The position numbers were made by a program, and so were the translations under genes. Positions 1 to 10,083 of a stretch of 64,000 bases of DNA are shown here, one piece after another (position 1 is the first letter of the stretch; each line of letters opens with the position of its first letter). Under the pieces are notes generated by a model, which worked only from the letters and a program-made list of their open reading frames with translations, made no database searches and was not told the DNA's origin. This DNA is from Pseudomonas sp. B33.4 (GTDB taxonomy: Bacteria > Pseudomonadota > Gammaproteobacteria > Pseudomonadales > Pseudomonadaceae): assembly GCF_034555375.1 (NCBI RefSeq), contig NZ_CP140706.1, positions 673,001 to 737,000 of the forward strand, in the 5' to 3' direction.

Positions 1-1
1 T

Positions 2-679
2 TACAACCGCGCCAACAACGGCAAGTACCCGCTCCGCGACACCGCCGGCCGGCTGATCCGCATTCGAAAGTTGCAGACCAGAGTACGTTTTGAAAACGGT
101 GACCTGTTTACCTCCGAGCAGATCAAGCCCTACATCAAATACGAAGGTTATGAAGATGTCGCGATGCTCTATGAAGAGAAACTGCAATGGCGACTGTTCA
201 CCGAAGCCGATGTAAAAGTCCCCGGTGAAAAAGCGTTGATCGGGCAGTCCATGGTGGTGGCCAACCGGCGCCTGGCCAAAGGCGAGGTGATCGGTGTCTA
301 CGGTGGTGCCATTACCCCGGCACGCTTCGTACAGCCATATGAACAGACGTTCAGCATGCTGGCCGGGGTGCGCTTGCAGTATGGTCCGGGGCAAATGCTG
401 CCCGACCCATTGGCCATACTGGGCGACAACATCATTTCCAGAATCAATTCCAACTTTGAGTACGACGCTGCAGGCAAGCCCGTTCGCCAGGCACGCGGGG
501 GCTATAACGTTGAAACGGTGCCTTTCGACATCGAGGCGCAACAGTGGGTCGGCAAGCAATTGGTGACCAAGGATTTTATCCTTAACGCCGTGTTCGCTTC
601 GCAAGACATCCCGGCAGGCACTGAGCTGCGCCTGGATTACAACTACACCGAACAACAGATGTCGTGGGCATTTCCCTGA
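2..679 (+). CDS. C-terminal part of a protein with a SET-like domain (5' truncated)
   Basis: The reading frame is open to the left edge of the window from base 2, so this is the 3' end of a longer gene; the TTG at 71 is an internal codon rather than a convincing start. The visible part is about 225 residues. It carries the signature pieces of a SET (protein lysine methyltransferase) fold: a GQSMVVANRRLAKGEVIGVY stretch resembling the SET-I entry, then ISRINSNFEYD in place of the usual R-F-I-N-H-S substrate/cofactor segment, then FASQDIPAGTELRLDYNY, matching the ending in which a conserved Tyr closes the active site. Large Pseudomonas dermonecrotic-toxin-like proteins sometimes end in such a domain, so a secreted effector is plausible but inferred. 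It converges with ureC. The family call is moderate; the function is not proven. Confidence 0.6.
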   Translation, partial: YNRANNGKYPLRDTAGRLIRIRKLQTRVRFENGDLFTSEQIKPYIKYEGYEDVAMLYEEKLQWRLFTEADVKVPGEKALIGQSMVVANRRLAKGEVIGVYGGAITPARFVQPYEQTFSMLAGVRLQYGPGQMLPDPLAILGDNIISRINSNFEYDAAGKPVRQARGGYNVETVPFDIEAQQWVGKQLVTKDFILNAVFASQDIPAGTELRLDYNYTEQQMSWAFP

Positions 680-696
680 TTGATCTGGCATCGCTG

Positions 697-726
697 CTGA
701 ATACGGGTTTAAACATCCGTATTCAG
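697..726. terminator. Bidirectional terminator-like hairpin
   Basis: A perfect 10-bp stem (CTGAATACGG / CCGTATTCAG) with a 10-nt loop lies between the convergent ends of the SET-domain gene and ureC. There is no long T-tract on either side, so termination is inferred from symmetry and position. Confidence 0.5.
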
Positions 727-739
727 ACGGCGACGCTTG

Positions 740-2440
740 TCAGAACAGGAAATAGCGCTGCGCCATCGGCAACGTTTCCGCCGGCTCACACCACAGCAAC
801 ACACCATCCGCCTTGACCTGATACGTCTGCGGATCGACATCGATATTCGGCAGATAGTCGTTGTGGATCAGGTCGGTTTTCTGTACGTCACGGCAACCCT
901 TCACCACGGCGATTTTCTTTTTCAGCCCCAATGCTTCAGGCAGCCCGGCTTCCTGCGCCGCCTGACTGATAAAGGTCAGGCTGGTCGCATGCAACGAGCC
1001 GCCGTAACTGGCGAACATCGGGCGGTAGTGCACCGGTTGCGGTGTCGGGATCGAGGCGTTGGCATCGCCCATCAGGCTCGCGGCAATCGCGCCGCCCTTG
1101 AGGATCAGCGTCGGTTTTACGCCAAAAAATGCCGGGCGCCAGAGCACCAGATCTGCCCACTTGCCGACTTCGATCGAGCCGACTTCATGGCTGATGCCAT
1201 GGGTGATCGCCGGGTTGATCGTGTACTTGGCGATGTAGCGTTTGGCGCGGAAGTTGTCGTTGCCTGCGCCATCCTGCGGCAGCGGGCCGCGCTGCTTTTT
1301 CATCTTGTCGGCGGTCTGCCAGGTGCGCGTGATGACTTCGCCGACACGGCCCATGGCCTGGCTGTCGGAGCTGATCATCGAGAACGCGCCGAGGTCATGA
1401 AGGATGTCTTCGGCGGCAATCGTTTCGCGGCGGATACGGCTTTCGGCGAACGCAACGTCTTCGGCGATACTCGGGTCGAGGTGATGGCAGACCATCAGCA
1501 TGTCGAGGTGTTCGTCGATGGTGTTGCGGGTGAACGGCCGGGTCGGGTTGGTCGAACTCGGCAGCACGTTGGGGAAACCGCAGGCCTTGATGATGTCCGG
1601 CGCATGGCCGCCACCGGCACCTTCGGTGTGATAGGTGTGAATGGTGCGGCCCTTGAACGCGCCGAGGGTGGTTTCGACGAAACCGGATTCGTTGAGGGTG
1701 TCGGTGTGGATTGCCACCTGCACGTCGAACTGGTCGGCAACGCTCAGGCAGTTGTCGATGCTCGCCGGCGTGGTGCCCCAGTCTTCGTGCAGCTTGAGGC
1801 CGATGGCGCCGGCCTTGACCTGCTCGATCAGCGGCTCCGGCAGGCTGGCGTTGCCCTTGCCGGTGAGGCCGATGTTCATCGGGAACGCATCGGCGGCTTG
1901 AAGCATGCGCGCCAGGTGCCATGGGCCCGAGGTGCAAGTGGTGGCGTTGGTGCCGGTGGCAGGTCCCGTGCCGCCGCCGATCATGGTGGTGACACCGCTC
2001 ATCAGCGCTTCTTCGATCTGCTGCGGGCAGATGAAATGGATGTGGGTGTCGATGCCGCCAGCGGTGAGGATCATGCCCTCGCCGGCGATCACTTCGGTGC
2101 CGGCGCCGATGGCGATGGTCACGTTGGGCTGCACGTCCGGGTTGCCGGCCTTGCCGATCGCGGCGATGCGCCCGTCCTTGAGACCCACGTCGGCTTTGAC
2201 GATGCCCCAGTGGTCGATGATCAGCGCGTTGGTGATCAGCGTGTCGACGACTTCGGCGGCCAATAGTTGACTTTGGCCCTGACCGTCGCGGATGACCTTG
2301 CCGCCACCGAATTTCACTTCTTCGCCGTAAGTGGTGAAGTCTTTTTCGACTTCGATCCACAGCTCGGTGTCGGCCAGGCGCACCTTGTCGCCGACGGTGG
2401 GACCGAACATGTCGGCGTAGGCTTGACGGGAAATCTTCAT
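740..2440 (-). CDS. ureC: Urease subunit alpha
   Basis: Catalytic subunit of cytoplasmic urease, which hydrolyses urea to ammonia and carbamate at a di-nickel centre. At 566 residues it is full length for the family. Nickel and catalytic residues are in place: His133 and His135 in GIDTHIHF, Lys216 (carbamylated bridge) in GLKLHEDWG, His245, His271, the flap CHH at 318-320 and Asp359. An in-frame codon further upstream would add 11 residues, but the ATG at 2440 gives the standard MKISRQAY start and has AAGGACG just upstream. It is last in the ureDA-acetyltransferases-ureBC row and is separated from ureB by a REP pair, which could affect transcript stability. ureE, ureF and ureG, needed for nickel loading, are not in this window. 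Confidence 0.98.
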   Translation of the reverse strand: MKISRQAYADMFGPTVGDKVRLADTELWIEVEKDFTTYGEEVKFGGGKVIRDGQGQSQLLAAEVVDTLITNALIIDHWGIVKADVGLKDGRIAAIGKAGNPDVQPNVTIAIGAGTEVIAGEGMILTAGGIDTHIHFICPQQIEEALMSGVTTMIGGGTGPATGTNATTCTSGPWHLARMLQAADAFPMNIGLTGKGNASLPEPLIEQVKAGAIGLKLHEDWGTTPASIDNCLSVADQFDVQVAIHTDTLNESGFVETTLGAFKGRTIHTYHTEGAGGGHAPDIIKACGFPNVLPSSTNPTRPFTRNTIDEHLDMLMVCHHLDPSIAEDVAFAESRIRRETIAAEDILHDLGAFSMISSDSQAMGRVGEVITRTWQTADKMKKQRGPLPQDGAGNDNFRAKRYIAKYTINPAITHGISHEVGSIEVGKWADLVLWRPAFFGVKPTLILKGGAIAASLMGDANASIPTPQPVHYRPMFASYGGSLHATSLTFISQAAQEAGLPEALGLKKKIAVVKGCRDVQKTDLIHNDYLPNIDVDPQTYQVKADGVLLWCEPAETLPMAQRYFLF

Positions 2441-2476
2441 GCTGCGTCCTTCAAGAAAATAGTGGTGAGCCATTGA

Positions 2477-2624
2477 CCCTCACCCTAGCCCTCTCCCAGA
2501 GGGAGAGGGGACTTTACGCGGTGGGCCGGCTTTCGATGATCAGCTCCGCAGAGGGGACTGATCGCGGTGGGGCGGCTGTCGGTGATCGGCTCCCTCTCCC
2601 TCGGGAGAGGGCTGGGGTGAGGGG
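2477..2624. repeat. REP-like inverted pair, CTCTCCC family
   Basis: Two copies of a short palindromic element face each other. The left copy (2477-2512) reads CCCTCACCCTAGCCCTCTCC onward with a CTCTCCC/GGGAGAG stem; the right copy (2589-2624) is its inverse, ending GGGGTGAGGGG. The same family occurs at 4397-4552, 9781-10049 and 61594-61743. The element lies inside the urease gene row between ureB and ureC. Confidence 0.85.
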
Positions 2625-2642
2625 CAGCGGTGCACGCCGATG

Positions 2643-2947
2643 TCAGAGATCACCCATGATCCGCCCGGCAAACCCGAACACCCGCCGATGCCCGGCGTAA
2701 TCCACCAGCTCCACCTCACGACTCTGCCCCGGCTCAAAACGCACCGCCGTGCCCGCCGGTATATTCAGGCGCATGCCCCGGCTGGCCGCGCGATCAAAAG
2801 TCAGCGCGTCATTGGTTTCAAAAAAGTGATAGTGCGAGCCGACCTGAATCGGCCGGTCGCCACTGTTGGCAACTTTCAGGCTGACGGTGCGGCGGCCGAC
2901 GTTGAGTTCGATGTCGCCGGGCTGAATCTGGTACTCGCCAGGAATCA

Positions 2948-2948
<1 letters not shown>
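2643..2948 (-). CDS. ureB: Urease subunit beta
   Basis: Non-catalytic beta subunit of the urease trimer (UreABC)3. At 101 residues it has the usual size; it begins MIPGEYQI and contains the conserved GSHYHFFE segment and an ending near [12 protein letters not shown]. The ATG at 2948 overlaps the stop codon of the upstream acetyltransferase (ATGA), so the two are translationally coupled. A much longer open frame exists in this register, but only from this ATG does the protein match UreB. Confidence 0.97.
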
Positions 2949-4020
<1,072 letters not shown>

Positions 4021-4029
4021 GGCGCGGCC

Positions 4030-4332
4030 TCAGACGATCGGTTGGTGGACGGTGACCAGTTTGGTGCCGTCGGGGAACGTTGCCTCGACCTGGATTTCCG
4101 GAATCATTTCCGCGATGCCTTCCATCACTTGTTCGCGGCTGAGCAGGGTAGTGCCGAAGTGCATCAGCTCGGCGACGGTCTGGCCGTCACGCGCACCTTC
4201 GAGCAGTGCGGCGGAGATGTAGGCCATGGCTTCCGGGTAATTGAGTTTCACGCCGCGCGCCAAACGCCGTTCGGCGACGAGGCCGGCAGTGAAGATCAGC
4301 AGCTTGTCTTTTTCGCGTGGGGTCAGGTCCAT
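4030..4332 (-). CDS. ureA: Urease subunit gamma
   Basis: Smallest urease subunit, 100 residues and complete. It begins [11 protein letters not shown] and shows the family segments [15 protein letters not shown] and [11 protein letters not shown] at the C-terminus. It forms the heterotrimer with UreB and UreC in the cytoplasm. It is first of the tightly packed structural block and is separated from ureD by a REP pair of about 150 bases. Confidence 0.97.
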   Translation of the reverse strand: MDLTPREKDKLLIFTAGLVAERRLARGVKLNYPEAMAYISAALLEGARDGQTVAELMHFGTTLLSREQVMEGIAEMIPEIQVEATFPDGTKLVTVHQPIV

Positions 4333-4396
4333 TGTGGGGTTCCGTCAGGGCAGGTTTTGTGAGGTTCTTGCGGTTGTGGGGTGTCAGTTGGAGCAG

Positions 4397-4552
4397 CCCC
4401 TCACCCTAGCCCTCTCCCGAGGGAGAGGGGACTGAACTCGGTTGTCTTCAATGGCCGGTTCAGTCAGCAGTGTTCTTGCAGTCAGATAAATTCATTTTCA
4501 AGCGACCCGATCAGGCTCCCTCTCCCTCCGGGAGAGGGCGGGGGGTGAGGGG
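4397..4552. repeat. REP-like inverted pair, CTCTCCC family
   Basis: The copy at 4397-4432 and its inverse at 4515-4552 carry the same CTCTCCC(n)GGGAGAG stem and CCCTCACCCTAG shoulder as the pair between ureB and ureC. Together they form most of the ureA-ureD gap; nothing else was seen there. Confidence 0.85.
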
Positions 4553-4557
4553 CTTTT

Positions 4558-5397
4558 TCAGGTACTCCATATTCGCGGCGATACCGCTTCGCGACCCAGC
4601 AGCACCGGGCGTAGCAAGCGCCATAAATCGATGAGCCACGCACGGGCGAGCAACGCTTCGCTGGCCAGACAACGAGCCACCAGCAGCCCAGGCAACTGGG
4701 TCAAATCCCCACGCACTTCATGGCCCAGCGAGCGACAGCGCTCCAGCAGCTCAGCATCAATCTCACCGGTCACCAACAACGTCGCAAACACCGGATGACC
4801 ATCCAGCCCGATCGGCGAATCAAGCAAACCATCGTTCCCGACAATGCGCTGGCGCTCATGCCAGAGCAGTCGACCGTCGCGACGGATATCCAGGTGCGCC
4901 TGAAAATGCCCACGGTCAAAACGTTCGCCACTGGCCGGGCGACCCAGCGCCACCACGTCCCAGTAGAACAGTCGCGCGTCACCTTGAAGATCAATCGAAG
5001 TGCTGAGCTCGGCCTGCGCGGCGCTGTAGACGATGGTCTCCTGCGGCAGCCATTCCAGCGTCGCCCCGGCAGCCACCTTCAAGTCGAGTTTCTGATAAGC
5101 CGGCCCACCGGCGCGATACCACTTGGCCGCGCCGGGGCTGGTGATCTGCGCCCAAGCGTGTTGCTCGACGCGCGCGCTGATGTCCAGCCGATCACCGCCG
5201 GCAATCCCGCCCGGCGGATGGACGATGATGTGCTGGCAGACCTCGGGGCCTTCGGCGTACAGGTGTTTTTGCACGCGTAGCGGGCCGAGGTGCCGGCGCA
5301 TGACCGGACGCGTGCAGTCGCCGAAACGGGCGTAGGCGAGTTCCAGCTCGGCGTGCCAGCTCGGGGTAAACAGGGCAGGTGCAACAGTCGAATTCAT
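4558..5397 (-). CDS. ureD: Urease accessory protein UreD
   Basis: Urease maturation chaperone (UreD/UreH) that binds the apo-urease and recruits UreF and UreG for nickel insertion. At 279 residues the length is normal. Family features include [30 protein letters not shown] and [16 protein letters not shown]. The chosen ATG gives the usual [20 protein letters not shown] start, although no clear ribosome binding site precedes it. It lies between urtE and ureA, all on the minus strand, so it is probably read from the urt promoter or a weak local one. Its partners UreF and UreG are elsewhere in the genome. Confidence 0.96.
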   Translation of the reverse strand: MNSTVAPALFTPSWHAELELAYARFGDCTRPVMRRHLGPLRVQKHLYAEGPEVCQHIIVHPPGGIAGGDRLDISARVEQHAWAQITSPGAAKWYRAGGPAYQKLDLKVAAGATLEWLPQETIVYSAAQAELSTSIDLQGDARLFYWDVVALGRPASGERFDRGHFQAHLDIRRDGRLLWHERQRIVGNDGLLDSPIGLDGHPVFATLLVTGEIDAELLERCRSLGHEVRGDLTQLPGLLVARCLASEALLARAWLIDLWRLLRPVLLGREAVSPRIWST

Positions 5398-5440
5398 GGT
5401 TTGTAATTATCGTTAGGAAGCTACAGATTAGTTCGTTGTA

Positions 5441-6139
5441 CTAGATCGTTACCAGCCCGCGTACACCTTCGGCCTCCATATTTTCACCGCGACCCTGCTG
5501 CACGATCTCGCCCCGGGACATCACCAGGTATTGATCAGCCAGTTCTGCGGCGAAATCGTAGAATTGCTCGACCAGCAAAATCGCCATGTCACCACGCGCC
5601 GCGAGCTTCTTGATCACCGCGCCGATTTCCTTGATCACCGAGGGTTGAATGCCTTCGGTGGGCTCGTCGAGGATCAATAAACGAGGGCGGCTGGCCAATG
5701 CGCGGCCGATCGCCAACTGCTGTTGCTGACCGCCGGAGAGGTCACCGCCGCGACGCTGCTTCATTTGTAGCAGCACCGGGAACAGTTCGTAGATGAAACT
5801 TGGCACTTCTTTCGCTTCACTGCCGGGAAAACGCGACAGGCCCATCAACAGATTCTCTTCCACGGTCAGGCGTCCGAAGATCTCGCGGCCCTGTGGTACG
5901 TAGGCGATTCCGGCGTGAACGCGCTGGTGCGGCTTAAGCGTGGTGATCGCTTTGCCTTCCCAATTCACCGCACCTTCTTTGGCCGGCAGCAAGCCCATCA
6001 GGCATTTGAGCAGGGTGGTTTTACCGACGCCGTTGCGGCCAAGCAGGCAGGTGACTTCGCCGACCTTCACGTCAAAGCTCAGGCCACGGAGGATGTGGCT
6101 ACCGCCGTAGTACTGGTGCAGCTTGTCGACTTGCAGCAT
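5441..6139 (-). CDS. urtE: Urea ABC transporter ATP-binding protein UrtE
   Basis: One of two ATPases of the high-affinity urea importer. From the ATG at 6139 (MLQVDKLHQYYGG, preceded by GAAGGAATTTGAAC) it is 232 residues. Walker A is GRNGVGKTT, the ABC signature is LSGGQQQQ, Walker B is LLILDEPTEG and the H-loop lies in MAILLVEQ. It belongs to the LivF-like branch of branched-chain-type ATPases, which in this context is UrtE. The frame is open upstream, but that part is translated REP DNA and does not belong to the protein. Confidence 0.95.
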   Translation of the reverse strand: MLQVDKLHQYYGGSHILRGLSFDVKVGEVTCLLGRNGVGKTTLLKCLMGLLPAKEGAVNWEGKAITTLKPHQRVHAGIAYVPQGREIFGRLTVEENLLMGLSRFPGSEAKEVPSFIYELFPVLLQMKQRRGGDLSGGQQQQLAIGRALASRPRLLILDEPTEGIQPSVIKEIGAVIKKLAARGDMAILLVEQFYDFAAELADQYLVMSRGEIVQQGRGENMEAEGVRGLVTI

Positions 6140-6170
6140 GTTCAAATTCCTTCTGTTGCACACAGAACCC

Positions 6171-6260
6171 TGTGGGAGCTGGCTTGCCAGCGATAGCGGT
6201 GGATCAGTCGGCATTAATGCTGGATGTGCCGGCCTCATCGCTGGCAAGCCAGCTCCCACA
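6171..6260. repeat. REP-like inverted pair, GTGGGAGCTGGCTTGCCAGC family
   Basis: Inverted copies TGTGGGAGCTGGCTTGCCAG (6171-) and the reverse ending AGCTCCCACA (6236-6260) form a hairpin with a roughly 30-base centre between urtD and urtE. The element sits inside the transporter operon. Confidence 0.85.
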
Positions 6261-6279
6261 GTTTTGATGGGTTTGCAGT

Positions 6280-7149
6280 TCAGCGGCCGAGGTAGACCTC
6301 GATCACGCACTCGTTTTCCTGCACCTGCTCAAGCGAGCCTTCCGCCAAAACGCTGCCCTGGTGCAGCACGGTGACGTGGTCGGCAATCGAGCCGACAAAG
6401 CCCATGTCATGCTCCACCACCATCAACGAATGCTTGCCCGCCAGGCTCTTGAACAGTTCAGCGGTGAACTCGGTTTCCGCATCAGTCATCCCCGCCACCG
6501 GCTCATCGAGCAGCAACAATTGCGGGTCCTGCATCAGCAACATGCCGATCTCGAGAAACTGCTTCTGACCGTGAGAGAGCAAGCCCGCCTGACGATTGAC
6601 CGAAGTGGTCAGGCGAATCGTCTCCAGCACTTCGCTGATCCGGTCTTTCTGTTCGCCACTGAGGCGCGCACGCAAACTGGCCCACACCGACTTGTCGGTT
6701 TTCTGTGCCAGTTCAAGGTTTTCAAACACGCTCAGCGCTTCAAACACCGTCGGCTTCTGAAACTTGCGACCGATGCCGGCCTGGGCGATCTGCACTTCGC
6801 TCATCTGTGTCAGATCCAGCGTTTCGCCGAACCACGCCTTGCCGTGACTCGGGCGGGTCTTGCCAGTGATCACGTCCATCAGCGTGGTTTTGCCCGCGCC
6901 GTTGGGGCCGATGATGCAGCGCAATTCACCGACGCCGATGTACAGGTTGAGATTGTTCAGCGCGCGGAAGCCGTCGAAGCTGACGCTGATGTCTTCCAGA
7001 GTGAGGATCGTGCCGTGGCGGGTATCGAGGCCCGGGCCGACGCGTTGCCCAAGACCAATCGAGTCGCGGCTGGTGCCGGCGTCCTTGTTCGGTTCGACGG
7101 GAAAGAAGGCCGGTTCCAGCATGAATTCAGCGCTCGCCGTGACTCTCAT
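6280..7149 (-). CDS. urtD: Urea ABC transporter ATP-binding protein UrtD
   Basis: Second ATPase of the urea importer, LivG-like, 289 residues. Walker A GPNGAGKTT, ABC signature LSHGQKQ and Walker B LLLLDEPVAG are intact. About 45 residues precede the usual start of the ATPase fold (TLEDISVSFDGFRAL), a common N-terminal extension in UrtD. Its ATG overlaps the urtC stop by four bases, so it is coupled to the permease gene. Confidence 0.96.
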   Translation of the reverse strand: MRVTASAEFMLEPAFFPVEPNKDAGTSRDSIGLGQRVGPGLDTRHGTILTLEDISVSFDGFRALNNLNLYIGVGELRCIIGPNGAGKTTLMDVITGKTRPSHGKAWFGETLDLTQMSEVQIAQAGIGRKFQKPTVFEALSVFENLELAQKTDKSVWASLRARLSGEQKDRISEVLETIRLTTSVNRQAGLLSHGQKQFLEIGMLLMQDPQLLLLDEPVAGMTDAETEFTAELFKSLAGKHSLMVVEHDMGFVGSIADHVTVLHQGSVLAEGSLEQVQENECVIEVYLGR

Positions 7150-8225
7150 TGTTCACCTCGTTTCTTCAGCAGGCCGATCACACCTTTGGGCAGGTACAGC
7201 GTCACGACGATGAACAGTGCGCCGAGAAAGAACAGCCAGTACTCCGGGAACGCCACGGTGAACCAGCTCTTCATGCCGTTGACCACTCCGGCGCCAAGCA
7301 ACGGCCCGATCAGCGTGCCACGGCCGCCAAGGGCAACCCACACGGCAGCCTCGATCGAGTTGGTCGGCGACATTTCGCTCGGGTTGATGATGCCTACTTG
7401 CGGCACGTACAACGCCCCGGCCAGACCACACAGCACCGCGCTCAACACCCATACGAACAACTTGAAACCGCGCGGGTCGTAGCCGCAGAACATCAAGCGG
7501 TTTTCCGCATCGCGCAGCGCTGTCAGCACGCGGCCGAACTTGCTCTGCGCCAGACGCCAGCCGATGAACAGGCTCGCCACCAGTAACAATACCGTGGCCA
7601 GAAACAACACCGCGCGAGTGCCCGGTTCAGTGATGCCGAAACCGAGAATCGTGCGGAAATTGGTGAAGCCGTTGTTGCCGCCAAACCCGGTTTCGTTGCG
7701 GAAAAACAGAAGCATGCCGGCGAAGGTCAAGGCCTGGGTCATGATCGAGAAATACACGCCTTTGATCCGCGAGCGGAAGGCGAAGAAACCAAACACCAGC
7801 GCCAGCAAACCCGGCGCAAGCACCACCAGACACATGGCCCAGACGAAGCTGCTGGTGCCGGTCCAGTACCACGGCAGTTCGCTCCACGACAGAAAGGTCA
7901 TGAACGCCGGCAGACCATCACCGGCGGCCTGACGCATCAGGTACATGCCCATCGCATAACCGCCGAGAGCGAAGAACAACCCGTGGCCCAGCGACAGCAA
8001 ACCGGCGTAACCCCAGACCAGGTCCAGCGCCAGGGCGACGATGGCGTAGCAGAGGATCTTGCCGACCAGCGTTAGCGTGTACGCCGACACCGACAGGGCA
8101 TTTTCCGCCGGCAACAATGACAGCAGCGGCAGGGCGACCAGCAGGGCAAGAACCACCGCGCCGACCGCGATGGTGACTTTTGGGCCGGCCTTTTGTGTGG
8201 CCGTGACTAACAGAGGCTGGTTCAT
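7146..8225 (-). CDS. urtC: Urea ABC transporter permease UrtC
   Basis: Inner-membrane permease of the LivM type, 359 residues with about eight to ten hydrophobic helices. Typical features are LDLVWGYAGLLSLGHGLFFA near the N-terminus and a cytoplasmic ATPase-contact region around RFGRVLTALRDAENRLMFCG. The start shares one base with the urtB stop (TGATG), and the end overlaps the urtD start by four bases, so the block is one transcript. Confidence 0.96.
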   Translation of the reverse strand: MNQPLLVTATQKAGPKVTIAVGAVVLALLVALPLLSLLPAENALSVSAYTLTLVGKILCYAIVALALDLVWGYAGLLSLGHGLFFALGGYAMGMYLMRQAAGDGLPAFMTFLSWSELPWYWTGTSSFVWAMCLVVLAPGLLALVFGFFAFRSRIKGVYFSIMTQALTFAGMLLFFRNETGFGGNNGFTNFRTILGFGITEPGTRAVLFLATVLLLVASLFIGWRLAQSKFGRVLTALRDAENRLMFCGYDPRGFKLFVWVLSAVLCGLAGALYVPQVGIINPSEMSPTNSIEAAVWVALGGRGTLIGPLLGAGVVNGMKSWFTVAFPEYWLFFLGALFIVVTLYLPKGVIGLLKKRGEQ

Positions 8226-9727
8226 CAGTCGATCACCCGTCCTTTCAGTGCGAAGAGGCCTTGCGGACGTTTCTGGATAAACAGAATGATCAGCGCGAGG
8301 ATCAGGATCTTGCCGAGCACCGCACCGATCTGCGGTTCGAGAATCTTGTTGGCGATACCCAGGCCAAATGCCGCCAGCACGCTACCGGCCAATTGGCCGA
8401 CGCCGCCGAGCACCACCACCAGGAACGAGTCGATGATGTAGCTCTGGCCGAGATCCGGGCCGACGTTGCCGATCTGGCTCAGCGCTACACCGCCGAGGCC
8501 GGCGATGCCTGAACCGAGGCCAAAGGCGAGCATGTCCACGCGACCGGTCGGCACGCCGCAGCAAGCTGCCATGTTGCGGTTCTGGGTGACGGCGCGGACG
8601 TTGAGACCGAGGCGGGTTTTATTCAGCAGCAGCCAGGTCAACACGACGACGAACAGCGCGAAAGCGATGATGACGATGCGGTTGTACGGCAACACCAGAT
8701 TCGGCAGCACTTGAATGCCACCGGACAGCCATGCGGGGTTGGCGACCTCAACGTTCTGCGCGCCGAACAGCAGGCGCACCAGTTGAATCAGCATCAGGCT
8801 GATGCCCCAGGTGGCAAGCAGGGTTTCCAGCGGTCGGCCGTAGAGGTGACGAATCACCGTGCGCTCCAGCGCCATGCCGATCGCGGCGGTAACGAAGAAC
8901 GCCACCGGCAATGCGATCAATGGATAAAACTCGATGGCTTGCGGTGCGTAGCGCTGGAACATCAGCTGTACCACATACGTCGAGTAGGCGCCGAGCATCA
9001 GCATCTCGCCGTGAGCCATGTTGATCACGCCGAGCAGGCCGAAAGTGATCGCCAGACCGAGTGCGGCGAGCAGCAGGATCGAACCGAGCGACATGCCGCT
9101 AAAGGCCTGACCGAGGATCTCGCCGATCAGCAATTTGCGTTTGACTTGGGCGAGGCTGGTTTCGGCAGCGGTGCGCACGTTGGCATCCGCTTCAACGCCG
9201 GGTTCGAGCAAACCTTCGAGGCGCGTGCGTGCCAGCGGATCACCGGTTTCGCCGAGCAGGCGTACTGCAGCGAGGCGCACGGCCGGATCGGTATCGACCA
9301 GTTGCAGATTGGCCAGCGCCAGGCTCAGGGCGGCATGGACGTTTTCATCTTTTTCACCAGCGAGTTGCTGGTCGAGGAATTTCAGCTGCGCGGGTTTCGC
9401 GCTTTTCTGCAATTGCTGCGCGGCGCTCAGACGGATTTTGGCGTCGGCGGCGAGCAATTGGTGGCTGGCCAGAGCTGTGTCGATCAGACCCCGCAGGCGG
9501 TTGTTCAGGCGCAGGGTTTTGGGTTGGCCGTCGATGGTCAGTTCGCCTTGTTGCAGGGCGTTGATCAATTCGATACGGGCCGGATCGGGCTGCGCGGCCC
9601 AGGTTTCCAGCAGTTTGGCTTGCTGCACAGGATTGGCCGCGACGAAGTCTTCGGCGTCGCCGGCGTGGGCCAGCATCGGCAGCAATAGTGCGATGGCTAT
9701 GAGAAAGCGGTGTATGGCAGTGGGCAT
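8225..9727 (-). CDS. urtB: Urea ABC transporter permease UrtB (long form)
   Basis: LivH-type inner-membrane permease of 500 residues. Residues 1-22 are a signal peptide (IAIALLLPMLAHA). Residues about 25-210 form a soluble, HEAT-like helical region (for example DPAVRLAAVRLLGETGDPLA) predicted to lie in the periplasm. The permease core starts near 215 (GMSLGSILLLAALGLAITFG) and includes GVINMAHGEMLMLGAYSTY and GLGSGIAGLGGVAL. The N-terminal extension is usual for proteobacterial UrtB and probably contacts UrtA or the binding step; that role is inference. A 356-base REP-filled gap separates it from urtA. Confidence 0.95.
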   Translation of the reverse strand: MPTAIHRFLIAIALLLPMLAHAGDAEDFVAANPVQQAKLLETWAAQPDPARIELINALQQGELTIDGQPKTLRLNNRLRGLIDTALASHQLLAADAKIRLSAAQQLQKSAKPAQLKFLDQQLAGEKDENVHAALSLALANLQLVDTDPAVRLAAVRLLGETGDPLARTRLEGLLEPGVEADANVRTAAETSLAQVKRKLLIGEILGQAFSGMSLGSILLLAALGLAITFGLLGVINMAHGEMLMLGAYSTYVVQLMFQRYAPQAIEFYPLIALPVAFFVTAAIGMALERTVIRHLYGRPLETLLATWGISLMLIQLVRLLFGAQNVEVANPAWLSGGIQVLPNLVLPYNRIVIIAFALFVVVLTWLLLNKTRLGLNVRAVTQNRNMAACCGVPTGRVDMLAFGLGSGIAGLGGVALSQIGNVGPDLGQSYIIDSFLVVVLGGVGQLAGSVLAAFGLGIANKILEPQIGAVLGKILILALIILFIQKRPQGLFALKGRVID

Positions 9728-9780
9728 TAGTGTTCCCTTTCTTGCGGTGGCCGATGGAGCGGTGTCCGGCTGTGAATCCG

Positions 9781-10049
9781 CCCCTCACCCTAACCCTCTC
9801 CCAGAGGGAGAGGGGACTGACCGGGTTGTCAGGTCATCCAACACCGACCTGACATTCCTGCGTCGAACTCAGGATCTGAAAGCCATAGAGATCTGCTCCC
9901 TTCCCCCACTCCCGGAGGGAGAGGGGGCTGGCCGAGGTGTCTGGACGATGTGCTGCGACCTGCGAATTCGAGCCGAACTCAGGCTTTGAAAAACATGAAG
10001 ATCGGCTCCCTTTCCCCTCTCCCTGAGGGAGAGGGCTGGGGTGAGGGGG
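9781..10049. repeat. Three REP-like elements, CTCTCCC family, between urtA and urtB
   Basis: The urtB-urtA gap (9728-10083) holds three related palindromic elements: 9781-9816, 9896-9929 and 10004-10049. The first and last face each other; the middle one is a variant with CTCCCTTCCCCCACTCCC. Nothing else was seen in this gap. The cluster may process or stabilise the urtA part of the mRNA, giving more binding protein than permease; this is inference. Confidence 0.85.
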
Positions 10050-10083
10050 AAATCTAAAGCCCACCTCAAAAACTGAATCCGCC

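Noticed and set aside
5441..6310. N-terminal extension of UrtE to 6310, and of PurD to 40293
   Set aside because: The extensions translate REP elements and have no homology; internal ATG codons with good ribosome binding sites give the conserved starts.
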